This document shows, piece by piece, positions 1 through 5,136 of a stretch of 5,136 bases of DNA. Numbering within the stretch: position 1 is the first letter of the stretch; every line of letters begins with the position of its first letter. The translations under genes were made by a program, and so were the position numbers. The notes beneath the pieces are model-generated. The model was given only the letters and a program-made list of their open reading frames with translations. It was not told the DNA's origin and ran no database searches. This DNA comes from an uncultured Gilliamella sp. (GTDB lineage: Bacteria > Pseudomonadota > Gammaproteobacteria > Enterobacterales > Enterobacteriaceae): NCBI GenBank assembly GCA_945291235.1, contig CALYQY010000117.1, positions 1-5,136 on the forward strand, read 5' to 3'.

Positions 1-172
1 TTTGGACATTCGCAGCCGAAGAGCCATTACCACAACTCATAATTTTATTACCATTAAGTAATCCTTCAACGATGATGTTAGCAGCTTTTTCAATTGACGA
101 ACCTAAGGATTCAGCCATCACAATTTGTGTTTGAATACTTTCTGTAAAATAATTTTTAATTAAGTCTTGCAC
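1..172 (-). CDS. diaA: DnaA initiator-associating protein DiaA, N-terminal part (runs off the left edge)
   Basis: Only the first 57 residues are in the window. DiaA is a cytoplasmic SIS-domain protein that forms tetramers, binds several DnaA molecules and promotes timely initiation at oriC (known for E. coli). The visible part follows E. coli DiaA closely: an N-terminal helix with FTESIQTQI (residues 9-17), a second helix, then [20 protein letters not shown] (38-57), the start of the SIS fold with its GNGSSA loop. The paralogue GmhA has CGNGGSHCDA at that loop, so DiaA fits better. The start is a GTG at 170-172, chosen because an AGGTGA ribosome binding site sits four bases upstream and the first residues match the family start. 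It follows the yraN stop after 15 bases, in the order lpoA-yraN-diaA seen in E. coli, so the three are probably co-transcribed. The catalytic-site remnant and DnaA-contact residues lie outside the window and cannot be judged. Confidence 0.93.
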   Translation of the reverse strand, partial: MQDLIKNYFTESIQTQIVMAESLGSSIEKAANIIVEGLLNGNKIMSCGNGSSAANVQ

Positions 173-176
173 GTTT

Positions 177-182
177 TCACCT
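177..182 (-). promoter_or_regulatory. Ribosome binding site of diaA
   Basis: AGGTGA on the minus strand lies four bases before the GTG at 170-172. It is the strongest Shine-Dalgarno match among the genes here and decides the GTG start. It lies entirely in the 15-base gap after the yraN stop codon. Confidence 0.75.
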
Positions 183-187
183 AAATA

Positions 188-532
188 TTAAAACGCATTA
201 ATAATCCATTGTTGGCTTTTACCAGTAATAGCAAAAACATCAAATCGAAACTCAGTTTCTTCAATATTCAAATTTTGCGCAATCATCCAAAGTTGCGCTG
301 CCTGTTTAATTTTATTTTGTTTATTAGGCGTTATTGTCATTTCTGCATGACCAAAATGGGCATTTTTTCGATAGCGCACTTCTATAAAAACAAGGCATTG
401 TTTGTCACGCATAACCAAATCAAGTTCCCCAAAGCGAAATTGACTATTTTTAGCTATAAGCGTTAAACCTTGCCCAAGCAGATACTGGCAAGCAATATTT
501 TCAAAATGCTCGCCAATTTTTTTTCTATTCAC
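188..532 (-). CDS. yraN: YraN, UPF0102 family protein with a predicted PD-(D/E)XK nuclease-like fold
   Basis: This 114-residue protein belongs to UPF0102, a widespread bacterial family of small proteins with a restriction-endonuclease-like fold whose cellular role is not settled. The conserved core is visible: GEHFENIACQYLLGQG (7-22, the N-terminal helix), FGELDLVMRD (34-43, with acidic E36 and D38) and FIEVRYR (49-55, E51 with R53/R55). These match the E-x-D ... E-V-R-Y-R arrangement of E. coli YraN, where Arg also replaces the Lys found in many family members. FRFDVFAI (96-103) and the terminal WIINAF are also family features. It is about 17 residues shorter than E. coli YraN at the N-terminus. 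The start is a GTG at 530-532 with no convincing ribosome binding site; it overlaps the end of lpoA by eight bases, so translation is probably coupled to lpoA. No other start codon is available until Met41, which would remove the core. Confidence 0.92.
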   Translation of the reverse strand: MNRKKIGEHFENIACQYLLGQGLTLIAKNSQFRFGELDLVMRDKQCLVFIEVRYRKNAHFGHAEMTITPNKQNKIKQAAQLWMIAQNLNIEETEFRFDVFAITGKSQQWIINAF

Positions 533-2336
533 TAATCGGTTCTGATTTAGTTGAGCTATTAGAATATTGTTGCCATGATAATGCGCGCGTTATTTCGCAT
601 TGTTCTGACGTTGATAATTTACCTGTCATTCCATCTAAAAAATTAGTTTGATTTGAACTTAATTGATTAAAACGATTTGCTAAACGCCAAGCATCTATTC
701 CCATTGCATAAACACGCATTAAGGAATAATCCTTCTTAATACTGTCCGGCAACTCGATCGAGGTATCAAGTTGATTAGAAATGAGCGGAATTTCAGCATA
801 TTGCGTTTGATTTAAATCATAGTAGAAGTCATTAGATGCATTTGCGACATGACTTTTAGAACTTGAATACAGCGCAACACTCGCAGATGACGAGTGACCA
901 ATCGGTTTATCAGCTCCCATATCTAACATCGGTTTGATCAACGTTAATTCATCGTATGAGGAATAAATATAAATTGCATCAAAATCAGTAAAATTATCAA
1001 CTAAACTCATTGATTCCGATGGCATATCATTAAGAACAATAGGCTCACCAACAAGTTCGATACCAACATTTTTATTCATACTATCACTTAATGTTTTAGC
1101 ATTTCCAAAATACTGGACATAAGCTGGTGAGCTGTTAACTGAAAGTTGAGACCACTGTTTTGCAAAATTTTGTGCTACGCGTTTACCAAGTTCATTTTGT
1201 GGGACTAATAACAATGGTTTTAGTTTATTTTGTGCAAATATATGATTAGCTGCATCTTTTGCTTCATCTTCAGGCGATAATGCAAAATAACACATCTTGT
1301 TGCGGGTATCTGATTTATTCTCAACTTTATTCAATGCTAATACAGGAATACCCGGCGCCAATTGCTTGATATAGTTAACATCACCTTTTAATAAAGGTCC
1401 TACAATTAATTCTACATCTTTATCTTTAGCTTGTTGAATTAATTTATCTAATGAGGCACTTGCTGTATCAAACGTCACAATATTTTGTTGTGGTTCTTGT
1501 GGATAAAACTTCATGGCATCAAAATAACCTTGACGAATTGTTTCACCAAAAATATGTGAAGTTCCACTTAACGGTAATAACAATGCCACTTTTTTGCCTT
1601 CATTATCAACACTAAGTGTTTGTTCTCCCGTTAACATTGAAATAACACCATTACCAGGATGATTAGGATATCGTGTCGCCCAATCATGAAAAGCCTGTTT
1701 TAAATTTTCATTGTCAGAAGCACCAACTAGTGTAGTTGTTTGATAAGCGATACTTAATTCAATCCAGCCTTGTAATGTGGTTTCATTAGTACCTACAGCA
1801 ATTTTATCCATTTGATCGCTTCTTAACTTACTGAAAAAATTCCATGTACTACTCAATACTTGTTGACGCTGATCTTTCGATGACCATTTTTCTAATTCAA
1901 TATAGTCATGTGCTTGAACATTAATATTTTTTTTGTCTAAAGCTAATTTGATGGAGTAATATCGATATAACTGTGAATTATTAAGCTCTTCAATAGATAA
2001 GGTATCAAGTTTAAATCGTTTTCCTGTTCTAACTGCGATTTCACCTTGAGATAAAATTTTATCTATTTTTTGTTCCGGATTGAGATCTGTCGACAACTTA
2101 GAAAGTAGTGTGTTAGCTTGTGAAAGCTTGTTTTCTTTAATTAATGCCCGAATAGCTAACAATTGCCAATTTGTTTTAGCTTCTCCAGAACTTGCTTCGA
2201 CTTGTGAAAGATAATAACTCGAATCTTTGCTTTCATCAAAGCCAGAACCGTTTTTTGAAAAGCTCCCTGAACATCCAACTAAAAATGCTAATAATACTGA
2301 TATTAACATTGTGTAAAATGAGCGTTTTATATTCAT
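525..2336 (-). CDS. lpoA: Penicillin-binding protein activator LpoA (outer-membrane lipoprotein)
   Basis: LpoA is an outer-membrane lipoprotein that reaches through the periplasm to stimulate the transpeptidase PBP1A (MrcA) in peptidoglycan synthesis. With the ATG at 2334-2336 the product is 603 residues. It opens with a lipoprotein signal peptide: MNIKR, a hydrophobic stretch and the lipobox LVGC with lipidated Cys22, followed by Ser, which favours outer-membrane sorting. A GTG at 2361-2363 would add nine residues before this signal and has no ribosome binding site, so the ATG is preferred. Residues about 35-240 form the helical TPR-like N-domain. From about 250 comes the LppC/periplasmic-binding-like domain: VALLLPLSG (250-258), VELIVGPLL (308-316), PVLALN (331-336), YFALSPEDEA (350-359), DAIYIYSSYDE (453-463), MGIDAWRL (545-552) and a TGKLS ... 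C ... WQQY ending (571-591). It is about 75 residues shorter than the E. coli protein and nearer the Haemophilus length. It heads the lpoA-yraN-diaA cluster. Confidence 0.94.
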   Translation of the reverse strand: MNIKRSFYTMLISVLLAFLVGCSGSFSKNGSGFDESKDSSYYLSQVEASSGEAKTNWQLLAIRALIKENKLSQANTLLSKLSTDLNPEQKIDKILSQGEIAVRTGKRFKLDTLSIEELNNSQLYRYYSIKLALDKKNINVQAHDYIELEKWSSKDQRQQVLSSTWNFFSKLRSDQMDKIAVGTNETTLQGWIELSIAYQTTTLVGASDNENLKQAFHDWATRYPNHPGNGVISMLTGEQTLSVDNEGKKVALLLPLSGTSHIFGETIRQGYFDAMKFYPQEPQQNIVTFDTASASLDKLIQQAKDKDVELIVGPLLKGDVNYIKQLAPGIPVLALNKVENKSDTRNKMCYFALSPEDEAKDAANHIFAQNKLKPLLLVPQNELGKRVAQNFAKQWSQLSVNSSPAYVQYFGNAKTLSDSMNKNVGIELVGEPIVLNDMPSESMSLVDNFTDFDAIYIYSSYDELTLIKPMLDMGADKPIGHSSSASVALYSSSKSHVANASNDFYYDLNQTQYAEIPLISNQLDTSIELPDSIKKDYSLMRVYAMGIDAWRLANRFNQLSSNQTNFLDGMTGKLSTSEQCEITRALSWQQYSNSSTKSEPISE

Positions 2337-2487
2337 ACCTATTCTCGTGTAATTTGTTGTCACTAAATTCGTTGTTAATTCATTGTTACTTAGTTTGGTT
2401 ATGATAATGTGTTTAATTTAACTTCAAAAATAATCTATTTATTTTCAATTTATAATGACTTTTTAGTAAATTTGATCGTGCTAATTT

Positions 2488-2561
2488 ACCGCATTTTTAC
2501 TTGGGATATAGAAGAACACAACTATTTTCGCTTTACTATCTACTTACCGCGATTTGACCGC
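2488..2561. repeat. Cluster of three GCGGT motifs, resembling DNA-uptake signal cores
   Basis: ACCGC (GCGGT on the minus strand) occurs at 2488-2492, 2546-2550 and 2557-2561, and by my reading nowhere else in the window. The last two are spaced 11 bases apart, about one helical turn. The third lies in ATTTGACCGCT (2551-2561 region), whose reverse complement AGCGGTCAAAT matches part of the extended uptake signal of the Actinobacillus pleuropneumoniae type (core ACAAGCGGT). The core match is only about 7 of 9, so this is a resemblance, not an identification. A regulator operator with helical phasing is the main alternative. Confidence 0.35.
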
Positions 2562-2576
2562 TAATTACATTACTCA

Positions 2577-2590
2577 TTGATTTAAATCAA
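2577..2590. promoter_or_regulatory. Predicted FNR-binding site (perfect consensus palindrome)
   Basis: TTGATTTAAATCAA is a perfect 14-base palindrome and an exact match to the FNR consensus TTGATNNNNATCAA. FNR is the iron-sulphur oxygen-sensing regulator of many gammaproteobacteria. The site is centred about 247 bases upstream of the lpoA start and 163 bases beyond the rlmM stop. Half-sites ATCAA overlap at 2598-2606. No well-placed -10 element is visible at the usual -41.5 spacing on either strand, so target and sign of regulation are unknown. The sequence match is certain; its function is inferred. Confidence 0.55.
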
Positions 2591-2694
2591 AACATATATC
2601 AATCAATATTAAGCTTTTTCGCTACATATATAAAGCTATACAGACAACAATATATAAACTATTTTGATGACTAATAAAGTATATTCTTTTACCT

Positions 2695-2721
2695 AAAAAA
2701 TTAGCTTAGTTTAACTAACTA
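2695..2721 (-). terminator. Probable weak intrinsic terminator after rlmM
   Basis: On the minus strand TAGTTAGT (2714-2721) pairs with ACTAA-CTA (2702-2710, one bulged G at 2705) around a TAA loop, and is followed by one A and six T residues (2695-2700). It begins 26 bases past the rlmM stop, in the right orientation. The stem has only two G-C pairs, so it may be inefficient. Confidence 0.5.
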
Positions 2722-2746
2722 CAGTCAATTAAAGAATTAATTATTT

Positions 2747-3829
2747 TTATCCCCAAATTCGTTGTACATGAACGGTAATTTCTTCTCGATCATGATAAAG
2801 CTGTTTTGCTTGAATTTGAACATTAATTTGATTGTCATTTAATATGTTATTAAGAAATTGTAAATTTTGTTTTACTTCTTCATAACGCTTTTTCATGGGT
2901 AATTTCAGATTAAAAATTGTTTCTCGACACCAACCATTGATAAGCCATTTAGTTATTAATTCTGTCACCTTAGTCGGTTTCTCAACCATATCACAAACTA
3001 ACCAATAAATATTATGCTTTTTAGGCATAAATTTAAAGCCATCTTCTCGAAAATGTCTAACTTGCCCTGTTTCCATTAATTTCGGATTCATTGGACCATT
3101 ATCAACGGCATAAACCATCATACTTCGTTTGACAAGCTGGTATGTCCATCCTCCCGGACAAGCGCCTAAATCAACAGCATTTAATCCACCTTTTAACCTT
3201 TCTTCCCATTCTTCATAGGGAATAAAGATATGAAACGCTTCTTCAAGTTTTAATGTGGAACGGCTTGGGGCATCAACTGGAAATTTTAACCGAGGTATCC
3301 CCATATAGAACGGTGAATTATTTTCACTTAGTGAATAACCAACATAACAACTATTATTATTTAGAAATAACACATGAATAACAGGGCGGGTTGGATTTTG
3401 GACTTTTAATAAAATCCGATGATTTCTTAACGCTTGCCGAAGCGGAACAGTAAATTTGCGACAAAACCCCGCCAACGCTTTTCCTTCATTAGTATCTGCC
3501 ACTTCAACTCGCAAATCGCCGGCTTTATCAATACATCCCGTTAACGCTTCAACAATAGGCGTAATACGATCATCTGTTGGCAAATCAACTAATCGATCGC
3601 CTGTAACAAACATTTGGCGTGCAAATATAAGTGTTCTAAAAGGTAACGCTTGAATTAAGCGTTGAGCATCGCCATTTTGATAGCATTCAAAAACAACATA
3701 GCCACTATTATCGTTAACTTTAGCAAATCCAAAGATCTCTTTTTGAGCCGCTTTATCTGTGATTTCAGCGGCACACTCTTTTTCAAAACCAATACGGCAA
3801 TAGAGAATAATCTTATTTAATTTTTGCAT
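2747..3829 (-). CDS. rlmM: 23S rRNA 2'-O-ribose C2498 methyltransferase RlmM
   Basis: RlmM uses S-adenosylmethionine to methylate the 2'-OH of C2498 in 23S rRNA during ribosome assembly in the cytoplasm. The 360-residue product is nearly full length against E. coli RlmM (366) and strongly conserved. The N-terminal part starts with [20 protein letters not shown] (8-27), and a THUMP-containing RNA-binding region spans roughly 60-165, including [10 protein letters not shown] (122-131). The Rossmann-like methyltransferase domain follows: [13 protein letters not shown] (172-184), [11 protein letters not shown] (189-199), the SAM-binding [16 protein letters not shown] (220-235), VCDMVEKP (278-285) and [13 protein letters not shown] (307-319). 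K194, D280 and K309 fit the K-D-K part of the catalytic set of RrmJ-type enzymes, with E349/E350 in YHDREE as candidate fourth residue. The ATG start gives three extra residues over E. coli; an AAGA about eight bases upstream is a modest ribosome binding site. It follows lpxL by 47 bases, probably in one transcript. Confidence 0.96.
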   Translation of the reverse strand: MQKLNKIILYCRIGFEKECAAEITDKAAQKEIFGFAKVNDNSGYVVFECYQNGDAQRLIQALPFRTLIFARQMFVTGDRLVDLPTDDRITPIVEALTGCIDKAGDLRVEVADTNEGKALAGFCRKFTVPLRQALRNHRILLKVQNPTRPVIHVLFLNNNSCYVGYSLSENNSPFYMGIPRLKFPVDAPSRSTLKLEEAFHIFIPYEEWEERLKGGLNAVDLGACPGGWTYQLVKRSMMVYAVDNGPMNPKLMETGQVRHFREDGFKFMPKKHNIYWLVCDMVEKPTKVTELITKWLINGWCRETIFNLKLPMKKRYEEVKQNLQFLNNILNDNQINVQIQAKQLYHDREEITVHVQRIWG

Positions 3830-3876
3830 ATTGTATCTTTAACTCTTTTTTCAAAAATCCCAAAAAAATAGCTGTA

Positions 3877-4827
3877 TTAGTCGGATTGAACACTGTCTGT
3901 ATATAATGGTGCTTCACCTTTTGGACGAGTTTTGAATCTTCGATGTAACCACATATATTGCTCTGGCGCTTTTAAAATTTCTTGCTCAATCGCTTTGTTC
4001 ATAAACGTTGCTGCTTGCACATCATCGTCCATCGGAAAATCAATAAGCTGGGATGTAACATAAACAGTATAATGCCCATTTTTTTCACGTTTGGGGGTAA
4101 AAGGGATAATTGCAGGTTGACCAAGTTTAACCAAAATACGCGTACCTATTGTAGTTGCTGCCTTTTCGACAGAAAAGAAAGGCGCAAACACGCTGTTTTT
4201 AAGCCCATAATCATGGTCTGGTGCATACCATAATAATTCACCATTTTTTAATGCACGAATCATTCCTTTGGTGTTATATCGTTCTAACATATATTTATTA
4301 GACTTTAACCTACCTTTTAACTGCACGTAATCCATAACAGGATTATCATTTGGACGATAAACACCAACTCCAGGATGATGCATACCTAAAATACGAGCAC
4401 CTAATTCTAATGTGAGAAAATGGATACCGATTAGTAATACCCCCTTTCCAGCCTGCTGTATTTGAGTAATATGCGAATCGCCAACAATAGAAGATTGTTT
4501 AGCTAACCGTTTATTTGACCAAAACCAAGCCATACCCGTTTCAAAAATCGCTAAACCAGTTGATATAAAATTTTCACGCAACATCTGATCACGTTCTTGC
4601 TGTGATTTTTCAGGGAAACAGAGCATTAGATTTTGTCTTGCTGTTTCTTTACGTTTGCCAATTATTTTCATTGATAGCAATCCCAACCCTTTACCTAATT
4701 GATAAATAATTGGATATGGCAATAACACGATAAGATATAAAAGACCAATCCCAAACCATGTTAACCAATAACGCGGGTGTAATAAACGTTTAGTAAAGAT
4801 TGGGCGAATTTCCTGATTTTGAGTCAT
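3877..4827 (-). CDS. lpxL: Lipid A biosynthesis lauroyltransferase LpxL (HtrB family)
   Basis: LpxL transfers a secondary acyl chain (laurate in E. coli) from acyl-ACP to Kdo2-lipid IVA at the inner face of the cytoplasmic membrane, a late step of lipid A assembly. The 316-residue product is of family length. It begins LLHPRYWLTWFGIG (15-28) and continues into one N-terminal membrane anchor (about 22-44). The acyltransferase signature is intact: GIHFLTLELGAR (134-145) supplies the HX4E pair His136 and Glu141, and Arg173 (KGRLKSNK) and Asp204 (YAPDHDYG) correspond to conserved catalytic-region residues of E. coli LpxL. GVYRPNDNP (155-163) and EQYMWLHRRFKTRPKG (289-304) are also characteristic. 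GIHFLTLELGAR and GVYRPNDNP favour LpxL over its cold-induced paralogue LpxP, although acyl-chain preference cannot be read from sequence. A short tail after LYT (DSVQSD) is extra. The ATG start gives the right length but lacks a clear ribosome binding site. Confidence 0.92.
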   Translation of the reverse strand: MTQNQEIRPIFTKRLLHPRYWLTWFGIGLLYLIVLLPYPIIYQLGKGLGLLSMKIIGKRKETARQNLMLCFPEKSQQERDQMLRENFISTGLAIFETGMAWFWSNKRLAKQSSIVGDSHITQIQQAGKGVLLIGIHFLTLELGARILGMHHPGVGVYRPNDNPVMDYVQLKGRLKSNKYMLERYNTKGMIRALKNGELLWYAPDHDYGLKNSVFAPFFSVEKAATTIGTRILVKLGQPAIIPFTPKREKNGHYTVYVTSQLIDFPMDDDVQAATFMNKAIEQEILKAPEQYMWLHRRFKTRPKGEAPLYTDSVQSD

Positions 4828-4838
4828 ATAAAGATTAA

Positions 4839-4853
4839 GTTATTATCAATAAC
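4839..4853. repeat. Small inverted repeat in the lpxL leader
   Basis: GTTATT and AATAAC form perfect six-base arms around a three-base ATC loop, ending 11 bases before the lpxL ATG. It would fold in the mRNA leader where a ribosome binding site is expected. It has no T-run after it, so it is not a terminator. It may be chance in AT-rich sequence. Confidence 0.35.
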
Positions 4854-4863
4854 AAAGTGGACT

Positions 4864-4869
4864 ATTATA
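4864..4869 (-). promoter_or_regulatory. Candidate -10 element of the lpxL(-rlmM) promoter
   Basis: The minus strand reads TATAAT, an exact sigma-70 -10 hexamer, 37 to 42 bases before the lpxL ATG and downstream of the thyA terminator. Transcription would start near 4857, giving a leader of about 30 bases. The best -35 match is CTGCCA at a long 19-base spacing, so the promoter is either weak or activator-assisted. A second overlapping TATAGT lies just upstream. Confidence 0.45.
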
Positions 4870-4912
4870 TACTATATCTTGGTTTTGGTGGCAGAAAAAT
4901 CAAATTACTAAC

Positions 4913-4951
4913 TTAACAATGACATTCATTTCTCATAATGCTAATTGTTAA
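4913..4951. repeat. Widely spaced inverted repeat upstream of the lpxL promoter
   Basis: TTAACAAT (4913-4920) and ATTGTTAA (4944-4951) are perfect eight-base inverted copies separated by 23 bases. They lie about 55 to 95 bases before the inferred lpxL transcription start, a position suitable for an activator. No known regulator is recognised, and AT-rich sequence makes chance occurrence possible. Confidence 0.3.
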
Positions 4952-4960
4952 CATGAGGAT

Positions 4961-4996
4961 TAAAAATTAAAATTAGGGATTAATCAGATTAATCCC
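4961..4996 (-). terminator. Intrinsic terminator of thyA
   Basis: GGGATTAAT (4976-4984) and ATTAATCCC (4988-4996) form a perfect nine-base stem with a three-base loop. On the minus strand it is followed by a T-rich tail, TAATTTTAATTTTTA (4961-4975). It starts 57 bases past the thyA stop. There is no T-run on the other side, so it acts on leftward transcription and separates thyA from lpxL. Confidence 0.85.
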
Positions 4997-5053
4997 AATA
5001 TATTAGACAACTTAATTTGTAAAATAAAAACCAGTTGAAGTAATTTATTCCGA

Positions 5054-5136
5054 TTAAACAGCCACAGGTGCTTTAATAGCGGGATAAGGGTCATAATCAA
5101 CAATTTCAAAATCTTCAAATTCGTAATCAAAAATTG
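5054..5136 (-). CDS. thyA: Thymidylate synthase ThyA, C-terminal end (runs off the right edge)
   Basis: Only the last 26 codons and the TAA stop (5054-5056) are present. The encoded end, with DYEFEDFEIVDYDPYP and then AIKAPVAV, is nearly the same as the E. coli ThyA C-terminus (DYRFEDFEI ... YDPHPGIKAPVAI). ThyA converts dUMP to dTMP using methylenetetrahydrofolate. The terminal residues close over the active site in the known enzyme and are intact here. The catalytic cysteine and the gene start lie outside the window. A strong terminator follows, so thyA is probably not co-transcribed with lpxL. Confidence 0.95.
   Translation of the reverse strand, partial: IFDYEFEDFEIVDYDPYPAIKAPVAV

Larger units (their letters stand above)
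2337..2746. other. Long AT-rich intergenic region between rlmM and lpoA
   Basis: These 410 bases hold no credible gene. Near the rlmM end is a weak intrinsic terminator (2695-2721). The middle contains an exact FNR-type palindrome (2577-2590), two further ATCAA half-sites (2598-2606), and three ACCGC motifs (2488, 2546, 2557). The lpoA promoter should lie here on the minus strand, but I see only poor candidates: TATAAA at 2449-2454 lacks a good -35, and TGTAAT at 2564-2569 has a -35-like TTGATT only 15 bases away, inside the FNR palindrome. The longest ATG reading frame I noticed on the minus strand codes for 13 residues and has no ribosome binding site. In E. coli the divergent neighbour of lpoA is rsmI; there is no trace of it here. 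Confidence 0.7.

Noticed and set aside
209..466. 85-residue plus-strand frame opposite yraN
   Set aside because: It lies wholly antisense to a well-supported yraN, has no recognisable domain, and is explained as a shadow of the real gene.
2192..2404. 70-residue plus-strand frame over the lpoA start
   Set aside because: It is mostly antisense to the hydrophobic signal-peptide region of lpoA, is a low-complexity Leu/Ser-rich translation, and resembles no family.
2539..2580. 13-codon minus-strand frame (MSNVISGQIAVSR) next to the FNR palindrome
   Set aside because: It has no ribosome binding site and such a short frame is expected by chance; it could be revisited only if ribosome profiling showed a signal.
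3456..3653. 65-residue plus-strand frame opposite rlmM
   Set aside because: It is antisense to the strongly conserved THUMP-region coding sequence and has no independent support.
3830..3876. T-run and A-run pair between lpxL and rlmM as a possible terminator
   Set aside because: The pairing is only T with A across a G-rich middle, with no stable stem before a T-run. It is not convincing, so lpxL and rlmM are treated as probably co-transcribed.
3982..4233. 83-residue plus-strand frame opposite lpxL
   Set aside because: It is antisense to conserved LpxL coding sequence; its Cys and His residues do not form a spaced metal-binding motif.
1..5136. Search for a novel defence, mobile or biosynthetic system
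   Set aside because: Every sizeable minus-strand frame is a recognised housekeeping gene. No transposase, integrase, spaced repeats, tRNA or unknown gene pair was found.

Overview
The window is AT-rich (roughly one third G+C) chromosomal DNA from a gammaproteobacterium. All six recognisable genes lie on the minus strand, so transcription runs from high to low coordinates. The proteins closely resemble enterobacterial housekeeping proteins (LpxL, RlmM, ThyA, LpoA, YraN, DiaA). The low G+C, short lpoA and altered gene order point to an AT-rich relative of Enterobacterales and Pasteurellales; Orbales (Gilliamella/Frischella type) is my best guess, inferred from general impression and not from a marker gene.

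In transcription order: (1) the last 26 codons of thyA (thymidylate synthase) enter from the right edge and end at a strong intrinsic terminator (4961-4996). (2) A short spacer holds a likely promoter, followed by lpxL (lipid A lauroyltransferase) and, 47 bases on, rlmM (23S rRNA Cm2498 methyltransferase), probably co-transcribed and closed by a weaker AT-rich terminator at 2695-2721. (3) A 410-base non-coding stretch (2337-2746) carries a perfect FNR-type palindrome and a cluster of three GCGGT motifs. (4) A tight cluster follows: lpoA (outer-membrane lipoprotein activator of PBP1A), yraN (UPF0102 nuclease-fold protein, overlapping lpoA by 8 bases) and diaA (DnaA-binding SIS protein, running off the left edge).

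The lpoA-yraN-diaA order is the classic gammaproteobacterial arrangement and links cell-wall synthesis with replication initiation. The rsmI gene that sits divergently upstream of lpoA in E. coli is not there; lpxL-rlmM lie upstream instead. lpxL and lpoA both serve the envelope, while rlmM, yraN and diaA serve nucleic-acid processes.

I find no mobile element, CRISPR array, tRNA, rRNA or clearly new gene system. The parts worth a second look are in the long intergenic region: the exact FNR consensus and the clustered GCGGT elements, which resemble part of the Pasteurellaceae DNA-uptake signal. Smaller points are a corrected lpoA start, two consecutive GTG starts, and an lpxL start without a clear Shine-Dalgarno sequence.
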